Source of the DNA: Christensenella sp. UBA2853
GTDB taxonomy: Bacteria; Bacillota; Clostridia; Christensenellales; Aristaeellaceae
Length of the DNA: 47,426 bases
Direction of reading: 5' to 3'
NCBI GenBank assembly: GCA_002350845.1
Contig: DEFL01000080.1
Coordinates: forward strand, 1-47,426
This document shows positions 8,630 to 16,328 of this stretch, one piece after another. The notes beneath the pieces are model-generated. The model saw only the letters and a program-made list of their open reading frames with translations. It did no database searches and was not told the origin of the DNA. Positions within the stretch are counted from its first letter, which is position 1; each line of letters starts with the position of its first letter. The position numbers and the translations under genes were made by a program.

Positions 8630-9273
8630 TCCGTCATTTTGAACCTTCTGATCTTCCTTTATGCATGCAGGAGGTCCGGCGCTACGCCCAGCTGAAGGAT
8701 GACACCCTCACTGACAGACTGACTGCCCTTCTGCCTGACGCATTGGCGCAGGTGCACGGCCGGGTCTGCTACGATCTGTTTCCCGTGCAGCCCCTCGGCA
8801 GCGGACAGATCGATCTCGGTTTTTCCGTCGTCTCCTCGCAGTCACTGTGCCATCTTCTGCGGCATGCTTCCCGGTGTGTTGTTTTTGCTGCCACCATTGG
8901 TCTTGCCTATGATCGGCATATCGCCCGCATCTCCGGACTCTCCCGGGCCGATGGCTGGCTTGTCCATGCACTGGGCACTGAGCGGGTTGAAAGTCTGTGT
9001 GATGCCTTTGAATATTATTTGAAGGAAGAAGGATATCATCTCACACGGAGGTTCAGCCCCGGTTACGGGGATGTCCCTCTGGAACTTCAGCGCGATGTAT
9101 TCCGCGCGCTTGACTGTCCCAGACAAATCGGACTCACCCTGACGGATTCGCTTCTGATGTCTCCTTCCAAGTCCGTCACGGCCATCATCGGACTGACAGA
9201 GACTTACGAACCGGTGACTGACCGCTGTACCGCCTGTCCGCAGGTGTCATGTGCCTTCCGGTCCCAGCCGTGA
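8626..9273 (+). CDS. stand-alone methionine synthase reactivation (AdoMet-binding) domain protein
   Basis: A 215-residue protein that corresponds to the C-terminal activation domain of cobalamin-dependent MetH. That domain reductively remethylates oxidised cob(II)alamin with S-adenosylmethionine. The diagnostic stretch is RRFSPGYGDVPLELQ, equivalent to the RPAPGY signature, followed by the IGLTLTDSLLMSPSKSVT segment. The neighbouring metH lacks this domain, so the two should form a complex. Known parallel: Thermotoga maritima TM0268/TM0269. The C-terminus has a cysteine cluster (CTACPQVSC) absent from the fused E. coli-type domain. It might bind a metal or iron-sulfur centre, which is inference. 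The start overlaps the metF stop by 4 bp. Confidence 0.9.
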   Translation: MIRHFEPSDLPLCMQEVRRYAQLKDDTLTDRLTALLPDALAQVHGRVCYDLFPVQPLGSGQIDLGFSVVSSQSLCHLLRHASRCVVFAATIGLAYDRHIARISGLSRADGWLVHALGTERVESLCDAFEYYLKEEGYHLTRRFSPGYGDVPLELQRDVFRALDCPRQIGLTLTDSLLMSPSKSVTAIIGLTETYEPVTDRCTACPQVSCAFRSQP

Positions 9274-9324
9274 TGACCTTTCTCCACACGCATTCAACAT
9301 CTGTTATCCATGAGGAGTGATATC

Positions 9325-11784
9325 ATGCCTTCATGCTCTCCCCAGACCTCTTTCCCCCGGCCGGATCTTCTGCAGTATATGCAGGACCATGTGCTCATTC
9401 TGGACGGGGCCATGGGCACGCTGCTTCAGGCTGCCGGGCTAAGAAGTGGCGAAACGCCTGAAACATGGAACCTTTCGCATCCTGATGTGATCCGGTCTGT
9501 TCATGCTGCTTATTACGCTGCAGGAAGCCATGTGGTCAGCACCAATACCTTTGGAGCCAATTCTCTGCATTTTCCCGAAAACACACTGAAGGAGATCGTC
9601 GAAGCCGCGGTCCGTATTGCCAGGGAAGCAGCCGCATCTGCGCCGTCCGGACGGCCGCGCTATGTCGCGCTTGATATCGGGCCCACCGGAAAACTGCTGA
9701 AGCCCTACGGTGACCTTGCGTTTGAGGATGCCGTTGCAGTCTTTGCAAAAACCATCCGTCTGGGCACAGCAGCCGGCGCAGACTTGATCTTCATTGAAAC
9801 CATGAATGACAGCTATGAGACAAAAGCTGCTCTCCTGGCTGCAAAAGAAAACAGCACACTCCCGGTTTTTGTTTCCAATGCCTATGGTGCAGATGGAAAG
9901 CTCATGACCGGCGCAAGCCCTGAAGCCATGACGGCCATGCTCGAAGGGATGCGTGCCGATGCCGTCGGTACCAACTGCTCCCTCGGGCCGGATGCGCTTC
10001 GGCCTGTCGTCGAGCGGTATCTCTCCAGCGCCTCGGTCCCCGTTCTGCTCAAGCCCAACGCCGGACTTCCCCGCGTAGCCGACGGCAAAACCGTGTACGA
10101 TGTGGGCCCGGACGCGTTTGCAGACTCCGTTGCCGATATGGTCCGCAAGGGTGTGCGGATCTGCGGAGGCTGCTGCGGAACCACGCCAGACTACATCCGC
10201 GCGCTCGACCTCCGCCTCCGTGATCTCGCTCCGGTGCCGCTCTCCGAAAAGGAAACAACCGTCATTTCGAGCTACACGCATGCGGTCGTCTTCGGTGATG
10301 ATCCGGTGCTCATTGGGGAGCGCATCAATCCGACGGGCAAAAAACGGTTTAAGCAGGCGCTATCCGACCACGACATCGGTTATGTGCTTCGTGAAGGCAT
10401 CTCCCAGCAGGAGGCCGGGGCGCATGTACTGGATGTCAATGTCGGCATGCCGGGAATTGATGAGCCGTCGCTTCTCACCGAAGTGGTGACTGAGCTGCAG
10501 TCGGTCGTGGATCTCCCCCTGCAGATTGACACCTCCAATCCGGAGGCCATGTCCCGTGCTCTGCGCCTGGTCAACGGCAAACCTTTGATCAATTCTGTCA
10601 ACGGCACAGAGGAAAGCATGAATGCCATCTTTCCTCTGGCCCAAAAATACGGCGGCGCCATCATCTGCCTGACACTGGATGAGCACGGCATTCCCGAAAC
10701 TGCGGAGGGCCGCGTTCAGATTGCCAGGCGCATGCTTGAAAAAGCCGCTGCCTACGGCATTGCCAGAAAGGATCTGGTGTTTGATCCCCTGGCCATGACC
10801 GTGTCATCCTCTGCGGATGCCGCAGTGGTCACACTGACTGCACTGAAACGGATCCGTGAGGAACTCCACTGCCATGTGTCCCTCGGTGTGTCCAATGTTT
10901 CCTTCGGCCTTCCGGCCCGCGACGGAATCAACGCCGCCTACTTTGCCCTTGCACTGCAAAGCGGACTGAGCTGCGCGATCATGAATCCGCATTCGTATGA
11001 CATGATGCGGACTTACCACGCCTTCAGAGCCCTGAGCGGGCTGGATGACCACTGCATGGATTACATCCGTTATGTCGAAAGCCATGCGCCGGTCACCTCT
11101 GCCGCTTCTGTTCCGTCAGCGCCAAAGGAAAGTGCCGAGTCCGGAAGCCTTCTGCAGTCCGCGATCGAAAAAGGACTGAAGGACGAAGCGGTGCAACAGG
11201 CGGCAGACAGGCTCAAAACCCACGCACCGCTTGACATCATCTCCGGGGAAATCGTCCCTGCCCTCAACCGCGTCGGTGCCCGTTTTGAGCAGAAAACCCT
11301 GTTTCTTCCTCAGCTCCTCATGAGTGCGGAAGCCGCCACCAGCGCAATTGATGTCCTCAAAGGTGCCATGAAGGAAAATGTGTCCGCCCGCTCCGGAAGC
11401 TGTTTTGTCCTCGCCACAGTCAAAGGCGATATCCATGACATCGGTAAAAATATCGTCCGTCTGCTTCTGGAAAGCTATGGTTTTGCTGTAACGGATCTGG
11501 GCAAGGATACCCCGCCCGAGGTCATTCTGGATGCCGTGGTCCGGCTGCATGCACCCATGTGCGGTCTGAGCGCGCTGATGACCACAACCGTTCCCGCCAT
11601 GGAAGAAACCATTGCCCTCATTCATCGGGAAGCGCCATGGTGCCGCGTCATTGTCGGCGGTGCCGTTCTCACACAGGAATATGCTGACCGGATCGGGGCG
11701 GATGCCTATGCTCCGGACGCCATGGCCTGCGTTCGCATTGCAGAATCCATTGAAGCACATACTTCCGGAAAGGATCTCTTATGA
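9325..11784 (+). CDS. metH: cobalamin-dependent methionine synthase, lacking the reactivation domain
   Basis: Transfers the methyl group of 5-methyl-THF through cobalamin to homocysteine. The 819 residues hold four modules. First is the homocysteine-binding barrel (about 15-300) with zinc ligands Cys218 (GTNCSLGP), Cys283 and Cys284 (GGCCGTT). Next are the pterin-binding barrel (about 320-570, starting ERINPTGKK), the helical cap (about 600-690), and the B12-binding Rossmann domain with DIHDIG, where His704 is the lower axial ligand. The usual fifth AdoMet domain (about 330 residues) is missing and is encoded just upstream. I chose the ATG at 9325 (MPSCSPQ) because GAGGAG precedes it. An ATG at 9310 overlaps that ribosome binding site. 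The stop overlaps tcdA by 4 bp. Confidence 0.95.
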   Translation: MPSCSPQTSFPRPDLLQYMQDHVLILDGAMGTLLQAAGLRSGETPETWNLSHPDVIRSVHAAYYAAGSHVVSTNTFGANSLHFPENTLKEIVEAAVRIAREAAASAPSGRPRYVALDIGPTGKLLKPYGDLAFEDAVAVFAKTIRLGTAAGADLIFIETMNDSYETKAALLAAKENSTLPVFVSNAYGADGKLMTGASPEAMTAMLEGMRADAVGTNCSLGPDALRPVVERYLSSASVPVLLKPNAGLPRVADGKTVYDVGPDAFADSVADMVRKGVRICGGCCGTTPDYIRALDLRLRDLAPVPLSEKETTVISSYTHAVVFGDDPVLIGERINPTGKKRFKQALSDHDIGYVLREGISQQEAGAHVLDVNVGMPGIDEPSLLTEVVTELQSVVDLPLQIDTSNPEAMSRALRLVNGKPLINSVNGTEESMNAIFPLAQKYGGAIICLTLDEHGIPETAEGRVQIARRMLEKAAAYGIARKDLVFDPLAMTVSSSADAAVVTLTALKRIREELHCHVSLGVSNVSFGLPARDGINAAYFALALQSGLSCAIMNPHSYDMMRTYHAFRALSGLDDHCMDYIRYVESHAPVTSAASVPSAPKESAESGSLLQSAIEKGLKDEAVQQAADRLKTHAPLDIISGEIVPALNRVGARFEQKTLFLPQLLMSAEAATSAIDVLKGAMKENVSARSGSCFVLATVKGDIHDIGKNIVRLLLESYGFAVTDLGKDTPPEVILDAVVRLHAPMCGLSALMTTTVPAMEETIALIHREAPWCRVIVGGAVLTQEYADRIGADAYAPDAMACVRIAESIEAHTSGKDLL

Positions 11785-12500
11785 CTGAATTTTCAAGAAC
11801 CGGACTGCTGCTCGGTGAAGCAGCCATGACACGCCTCGCTTCCAGCCGCGTCGCCGTCTTCGGCGTGGGCGGTGTGGGCGGGTATGTCGTGGAAGCCCTT
11901 GCCCGTTCCGGGATCGGCGCACTGGATCTCGTTGACAATGACACGGTTTCCCTGACCAATATCAACCGCCAGATCATTGCACTGCATTCAACCATCGGCA
12001 GGTACAAGGTCGATGTTGCCAGAGAACGTGTCCTGGATATCTCTCCCACCTGCCGTGTTCAGACCCATCAGACATTTTTCCTCCCGGAGACAGCGGATCA
12101 GTTTGATTTTTCTGCCTATGACTATGTGGTCGATGCAGTCGATACCGTCAAAGCAAAGATCGGCCTGATTCTTTCAGCCCAGGCCGCCGGAGTCCCCATC
12201 ATCTCCTGCATGGGTGCCGGAAACAAGCTCAATCCCTCAGCCTTCCGTATTGCGGACATCTATGCCACCTCCGTCTGCCCGCTGGCGAGAGTCATGCGCA
12301 CAGAATGCAGAAGGCACGGGATCGATCATCTGAAAGTACTCTACTCCACAGAGTCCCCGAGAACCCCGCTGAGTCCACCGGACGAAGCTCTTCCGCAGGG
12401 AAAGCGGAGTATTCCCGGCTCCACGGCGTATGTCCCGTCTGTGGCCGGCCTGATGATCGCCTCCGAGGTGATCTCTGACCTGATCTCCAAGGACAGCTGA
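11781..12500 (+). CDS. tcdA: tRNA threonylcarbamoyladenosine dehydratase (TcdA/CsdL-like)
   Basis: An E1-like, ThiF-fold enzyme that cyclises t6A at position 37 of ANN-decoding tRNAs to ct6A, using ATP. The 239-residue length fits. Motifs are the nucleotide loop GVGGVGG (28-34), DLVDNDTVSLTNINRQ, and VDAVDTVKAK with the conserved aspartates. After that come an ISCMGAGNK stretch and a C-terminal segment (PGSTAYVPSVAG) typical of TcdA rather than MoeB/ThiF. It overlaps metH by 4 bp, so it is the last gene of the methionine operon. A functional link to methionine synthesis is not obvious. It may simply be co-transcribed, or adjust decoding of ANN codons, which include AUG. Confidence 0.9.
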   Translation: MTEFSRTGLLLGEAAMTRLASSRVAVFGVGGVGGYVVEALARSGIGALDLVDNDTVSLTNINRQIIALHSTIGRYKVDVARERVLDISPTCRVQTHQTFFLPETADQFDFSAYDYVVDAVDTVKAKIGLILSAQAAGVPIISCMGAGNKLNPSAFRIADIYATSVCPLARVMRTECRRHGIDHLKVLYSTESPRTPLSPPDEALPQGKRSIPGSTAYVPSVAGLMIASEVISDLISKDS

Positions 12501-12514
12501 ATATCCTGAAAATG

Positions 12515-12547
12515 AAACAATCCGCGGCCCAAAGCCGCGGATTGTTT
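12515..12547. terminator. shared bidirectional terminator between convergent operons
   Basis: AAACAATCCGCGGC pairs with GCCGCGGATTGTTT around a 6-nt loop. The stem has T-rich 3' sides on both strands. It ends the methionine operon on the plus strand and the Lgt-like gene on the minus strand. Confidence 0.9.
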
Positions 12548-12561
12548 TGTGGTCGGTTGTT

Positions 12562-13548
12562 TTATGCGTCCTGTTTCTTCCATGCGGAACGAACTGCGAG
12601 TACAAGCCATACACAGGCAATGATCATCAGGACATAGCATCCGTCCATCGGGACAAAATCAAGGAACACAATTTTCTTTTCAAGCATGAACTCGGCGACC
12701 ATCACCAGTCCCATGCTCAGGAGCAGAGAAATCCACTCCTTAATGATCACGGAACGTTTGACCGGTCTTGGCATGCGGAGCTGACAAATCACCAGGAGGG
12801 CAGCAAAGACCAGGGCTGACAGAATCTGGCCGACCCGTACAACACCCCAGCGCATCAGATCATCCTGACGCATGCTTTCCATCAGAACGGTCAATGCGCA
12901 GAGCACGGCAGCCGTCATGATTGCCCGTGAACCCGCCCTGCGCGCATGCATTCTCCACAGAACGACCGCAAACACAAGTGCCGCAACCCCGATGAACAGG
13001 GCGACTGCCCAGCGGTAATTGCCATAATAGGCATCTTCCACAGAGAAAGGCAGTCCTTCGAAGAAGGACGCGTCCTCCAGATGGAAGAGACTCATGCCTG
13101 TATATTCTTCCGGATCAAACGCATCGACAGAGAACCAGTCATCAATCGGCCATCCGTATCCCTGTCCGGCGATCAGGTCGGCAATTCTGCCAATCCCGTA
13201 GGTGATCAGTCCGGGGATGCTGGCCATATCCAGAATTCGTGCAAAGCTCTGTCCAGTGACTTTTGCTGTCAGCCAGGCTGCCAGCACAACACCGACAAAT
13301 GCGCCGAACACCATGAAGCCGCCTTCTGTAAAGTGAAAGAACCATCCAAGGCCTTGTTCCATAAACCAGGGCAGCCTGCACAGGCAGTACATGAGTCTTG
13401 AAATGAGCACAGACAGCGGGATCGCTGTCACAGCCATCCAGCTTGCCGTCTCCTTTTTGAATCCCTTCTGCTTACATTGAACTGCAAAAAGCAGGATTCC
13501 GATCAGGCTCGCGGCAGCAAGCCATACACCATAAGGTTGAAGCTGCAT
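12562..13548 (-). CDS. polytopic membrane protein, divergent Lgt (prolipoprotein diacylglyceryl transferase)-like
   Basis: A 328-residue protein with about seven to nine membrane segments. The N-terminal half resembles Lgt in layout (PYGVW start, GGFMVFGAFVGVVLA, then GRIADLIAGQGYG). In true Lgt these are the HGGL and RIGNFxNG-type motifs. Here the essential His position is Phe81 (FGAF for HGGL) and the Asn-rich loop is altered, though Arg121 remains. It is therefore unlikely to be a standard Lgt and may have changed substrate or activity. It is the second gene of a pair: the ATG lies 6 bp after the stop of the NAGPA gene, with GAGGAG overlapping that stop. A role in lipid or glycolipid modification of the envelope is an inference from fold and partner. 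Confidence 0.65.
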   Translation of the reverse strand: MQLQPYGVWLAAASLIGILLFAVQCKQKGFKKETASWMAVTAIPLSVLISRLMYCLCRLPWFMEQGLGWFFHFTEGGFMVFGAFVGVVLAAWLTAKVTGQSFARILDMASIPGLITYGIGRIADLIAGQGYGWPIDDWFSVDAFDPEEYTGMSLFHLEDASFFEGLPFSVEDAYYGNYRWAVALFIGVAALVFAVVLWRMHARRAGSRAIMTAAVLCALTVLMESMRQDDLMRWGVVRVGQILSALVFAALLVICQLRMPRPVKRSVIIKEWISLLLSMGLVMVAEFMLEKKIVFLDFVPMDGCYVLMIIACVWLVLAVRSAWKKQDA

Positions 13549-13554
13549 GTCGAA

Positions 13555-14604
13555 TTACTCCTCTGCAGAAGCAAAATAGATGATGTCAGAGATTTCTCTG
13601 GAGTCAGGATTCTTGTGAATCCGTTCAAACTTGAGTTTGCCTTTTACGTTCTTCGGGAAAATCACATTGGTGGATCCGCCGCCGTCGAGATTGTAGGCAA
13701 CCAGGGCGTCCGGGAACAGATCTTTGATATATTCCGCAAACACCTGAACGCTCATGCCGCTGGAGGCATCTGCTTTTCCGTTGCATTCAACAATGGCATA
13801 CTGCAGTTTTCCGAGCTGCACAATCGCCACGCGCTGCATCCGGTAGGGATACTGGAACTGATCCCCGCTCTTCTTGGCCAGTGCAACCGCACTCTGCGAA
13901 ATATCCTTGACCTCACCGTTCTCAACCAGAACCGGGCCCAGGTTAAAACTGTTGATGAGCTTCACGCCCTCGGGAAATGCCTCCACAGCCTTCTGAATGG
14001 AGGCTGAATCAGCACAGTACACGACATGGAAATCACCGTTGGAGTCAATCAGCAGAACATCACGCTGGCCGTTGGACTTGTCACGGTAAAAAGCTCCCTG
14101 GCGCACAATATATCCGCTGTCATGGAAATACTTGAAAAAGTCTCCGTTCACAGCTGCCACAGCATTGGCCGCTTTCGCCATTTCTGCCGCTTTCACACGC
14201 TTGGTATTGTCATAATCATCATAACTCATCGCGGAACGGATCTGAGTCGGATCCGCTATGGTGACACGGACAATATAGCAGTTAATCTTCTGCTTGCCTT
14301 TCTTATCCTTGAACTGAACAACATCGTGTGTAATCACAGCATGAATGCTGCTGTCCGTATATTCTGTATTGTCCGCGTTCAGATTGTCCAGCTTCAGCTG
14401 TTTTCCCTTGACCAGCTGGTCGAGTTCCAGCGGCTGAACATCTGCGGCTTCCAGCGTCAAGGGAGCAAGCGGAACATCAGTCACATCGGGTCCTTCAAAC
14501 GCATGTGTAAATTCCGTCTCCGCAAGTGCAGGGGACGCGATCAGAAACGCCATTGCAACGAGCATCAGGCATGTCACCACATAGCGGAAAACATTGGCCT
14601 TCAT
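13555..14604 (-). CDS. secreted phosphodiester glycosidase (NAGPA/DUF2233 domain) protein
   Basis: A 349-residue exported protein. The signal peptide (about 1-29, ending SPALAE) is followed by a spacer and a NAGPA-type domain, the family of the mammalian uncovering enzyme that removes GlcNAc from a phosphodiester. Signatures are AAVNGDFF in the first half, INSFNLGPVLVENG, RVAIVQ and the strongly conserved NLDGGGST near the C-terminus. In bacteria such proteins are thought to act on wall teichoic acid-like or glycolipid phosphodiesters, but this member's substrate is unknown. I chose the ATG at 14604 (MKANVF) because GGAAGGA precedes it. An ATG at 14625 lacks a ribosome binding site. It has its own promoter and is co-transcribed with the Lgt-like gene. 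Confidence 0.88.
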   Translation of the reverse strand: MKANVFRYVVTCLMLVAMAFLIASPALAETEFTHAFEGPDVTDVPLAPLTLEAADVQPLELDQLVKGKQLKLDNLNADNTEYTDSSIHAVITHDVVQFKDKKGKQKINCYIVRVTIADPTQIRSAMSYDDYDNTKRVKAAEMAKAANAVAAVNGDFFKYFHDSGYIVRQGAFYRDKSNGQRDVLLIDSNGDFHVVYCADSASIQKAVEAFPEGVKLINSFNLGPVLVENGEVKDISQSAVALAKKSGDQFQYPYRMQRVAIVQLGKLQYAIVECNGKADASSGMSVQVFAEYIKDLFPDALVAYNLDGGGSTNVIFPKNVKGKLKFERIHKNPDSREISDIIYFASAEE

Positions 14605-14644
14605 TCGGTACGCACATCCTTCCATTTGATCAATGTACAGGCGG

Positions 14645-14673
14645 ATTATATCATGAAGGGTTCAAGGCATCAA
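14645..14673 (-). promoter_or_regulatory. sigma-A promoter of the NAGPA/Lgt-like pair
   Basis: On the minus strand TTGATG (14668-14673) and a perfect TATAAT (14645-14650) are 17 bp apart, about 40 bp before the chosen ATG. Confidence 0.85.
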
Positions 14674-14697
14674 CCTGACAACTTTGATTCCTGTGCC

Positions 14698-16275
14698 TCA
14701 ATGGACAATCCGGTAGGTTCCGTTTTCTGTCTGCGGCACGCCTACATACCCGCAAGTGATGGTTTTTTCAACCTTCACCTGATCCTGGTCGAACACAAAT
14801 GCAAAGCGGTTTTCCACTTCTGTTTCATACCACAGAACAGAAAGATGCAGCACTCCGTCGGATGTAAACCAGGCAGAGGAACTGACCTTGGTAACCACTT
14901 CTCCCAGAGCGCCATAGTCCAGCGTGCCCTGAATGGAGGAGCCTGACAGGTCTGCCTTCAGTGTCTGTGTCCTGCCGCCTTCTGTAAATGCCAGTGTCAG
15001 GATTCCCTTTTCTTCCTGCATGCAGATCCGCTCTGCGCATGGCTGTTCCCTGACCTGCCTGCCCATGCCGTGCATGGGACCAAAGAAGATACCATCACCG
15101 GTTATTTCCAGTTGTCCGTCAGGCAGATGCCTTGTCCAGTCCGGCTCTTCCGCTGTCCATGGTCTTGGAATGCTGAGCCGCGAAAGACGCTCACGCAGAT
15201 GATGCCAGGCCTCCGGATTTTCAGGGATCCCGCCTTGCTTCAGTTCAGGGAGAAGCATGCCGAAAACAATGTCCAGCGTGACCTGCGGTCCGTAAACCGG
15301 ACGATCTTCGCCTCGGATGGCTTCCGGAAGATGAAGATCACTGGTCCGCAGTTTTTCCCCGTTGTATCCTGACTCGAAAATAGAAATGATCAGTTCTTCA
15401 GACGGAACCACAATGCAGAACTGTCCAAACGCCCCGTCCGCTCTGTAGGCCCCCTCCGGCCTGCACATCCACATCTGATAGCCATACCCGACACGGTTGT
15501 CATAAATCCAGGATGACCGGGAAAAAGCTGTTTCGTTCTCCAGCTGACAGGTTGTGGCCTGACGGACAAACTGTTCGTTCAAAATCCGGGTTCCGTCCCA
15601 CACGCCGCCGTCGAGGTAGAGTTTCATAAGCCGCAGATTGTCCTCGGCCGTGGTAAACAGCCCTCCCCCTCCGTTGCAGATGCCGTCGGCTGTCTTCCTG
15701 CAAAAAATATGCTGTTCGTCGATGCCGATCACCGGAAACAGTTTCAAAGCAAGCCATTGTGTCATCGCCATCCCGGTCACCTTTTCAACAATCGCCGCAA
15801 GAATGGTTGACCCGTGACTGTCATATCTCCAGAATGTGCCCGGCTCATGCTGGATCTCAGCACCGAGGTGCCGCTCAATCCAGTCCACAGGATAGCCCGA
15901 CTGTTCCGGAGGAAACCCTCCGCCCATCGCCAGAAGATCCCGGATCGTCAGCTGTTTCAGCCATTCACTCGGCTGGGCGGGCACTTTGTCAGGGAAAAAG
16001 TCAATCACTGCCTGGTCCAGGGACAGAAGGCCTTCCCGCTCACAGATTCCGATCGCTGTCGCGGTATAGGTTTTGGTCAGGGAATGGTCCGCATGAACAT
16101 GTCCTGCGCCAAAGGGTGCCCAGTATCCCTCTGCGCAGATTTTCCCTCTGCGCATGATCATGATCGCCCGCATTTGTGTATGTCCGCTTTCTTCAAGCAC
16201 ATCCAGCAGCTTTTCCACTGCACCGCTCGGAATTCCCACTGATTCCGGCGACGTGCGCATGAATTCTTTCCGCAT
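14698..16275 (-). CDS. class C beta-lactamase-like serine hydrolase
   Basis: A 525-residue protein of the beta-lactamase/transpeptidase-like (AmpC, EstB, DD-peptidase) superfamily. The SxxK motif is Ser65-Leu-Thr-Lys68 (HSLTKTY) and the second motif is Tyr151-Asp-Ser153. The catalytic fold covers about 1-340. A C-terminal beta-rich domain (about 400-525) of unknown role follows, similar in layout to other 'serine hydrolase with lipocalin-like tail' proteins. No signal peptide is seen, so it is probably a cytoplasmic esterase or amidase rather than an antibiotic-resistance enzyme. I chose the ATG at 16275 with GAGGGGG upstream. The longer open frame has no support. It lies 53 bp downstream of the GH13-like gene, so the two are probably an operon. 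Confidence 0.85.
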   Translation of the reverse strand: MRKEFMRTSPESVGIPSGAVEKLLDVLEESGHTQMRAIMIMRRGKICAEGYWAPFGAGHVHADHSLTKTYTATAIGICEREGLLSLDQAVIDFFPDKVPAQPSEWLKQLTIRDLLAMGGGFPPEQSGYPVDWIERHLGAEIQHEPGTFWRYDSHGSTILAAIVEKVTGMAMTQWLALKLFPVIGIDEQHIFCRKTADGICNGGGGLFTTAEDNLRLMKLYLDGGVWDGTRILNEQFVRQATTCQLENETAFSRSSWIYDNRVGYGYQMWMCRPEGAYRADGAFGQFCIVVPSEELIISIFESGYNGEKLRTSDLHLPEAIRGEDRPVYGPQVTLDIVFGMLLPELKQGGIPENPEAWHHLRERLSRLSIPRPWTAEEPDWTRHLPDGQLEITGDGIFFGPMHGMGRQVREQPCAERICMQEEKGILTLAFTEGGRTQTLKADLSGSSIQGTLDYGALGEVVTKVSSSAWFTSDGVLHLSVLWYETEVENRFAFVFDQDQVKVEKTITCGYVGVPQTENGTYRIVH

Positions 16276-16328
16276 GATAATCCCCCTCTGTTTTCCTTTT
16301 GATCTGTTCTGCTTTTTTCGTTTCACGC

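Noticed and set aside
14698..16275. Calling the serine hydrolase an antibiotic-resistance beta-lactamase
   Set aside because: It has SxxK and YxS motifs but no signal peptide, extra C-terminal domain and a sugar-metabolism neighbour. The superfamily is mostly esterases and peptidases.
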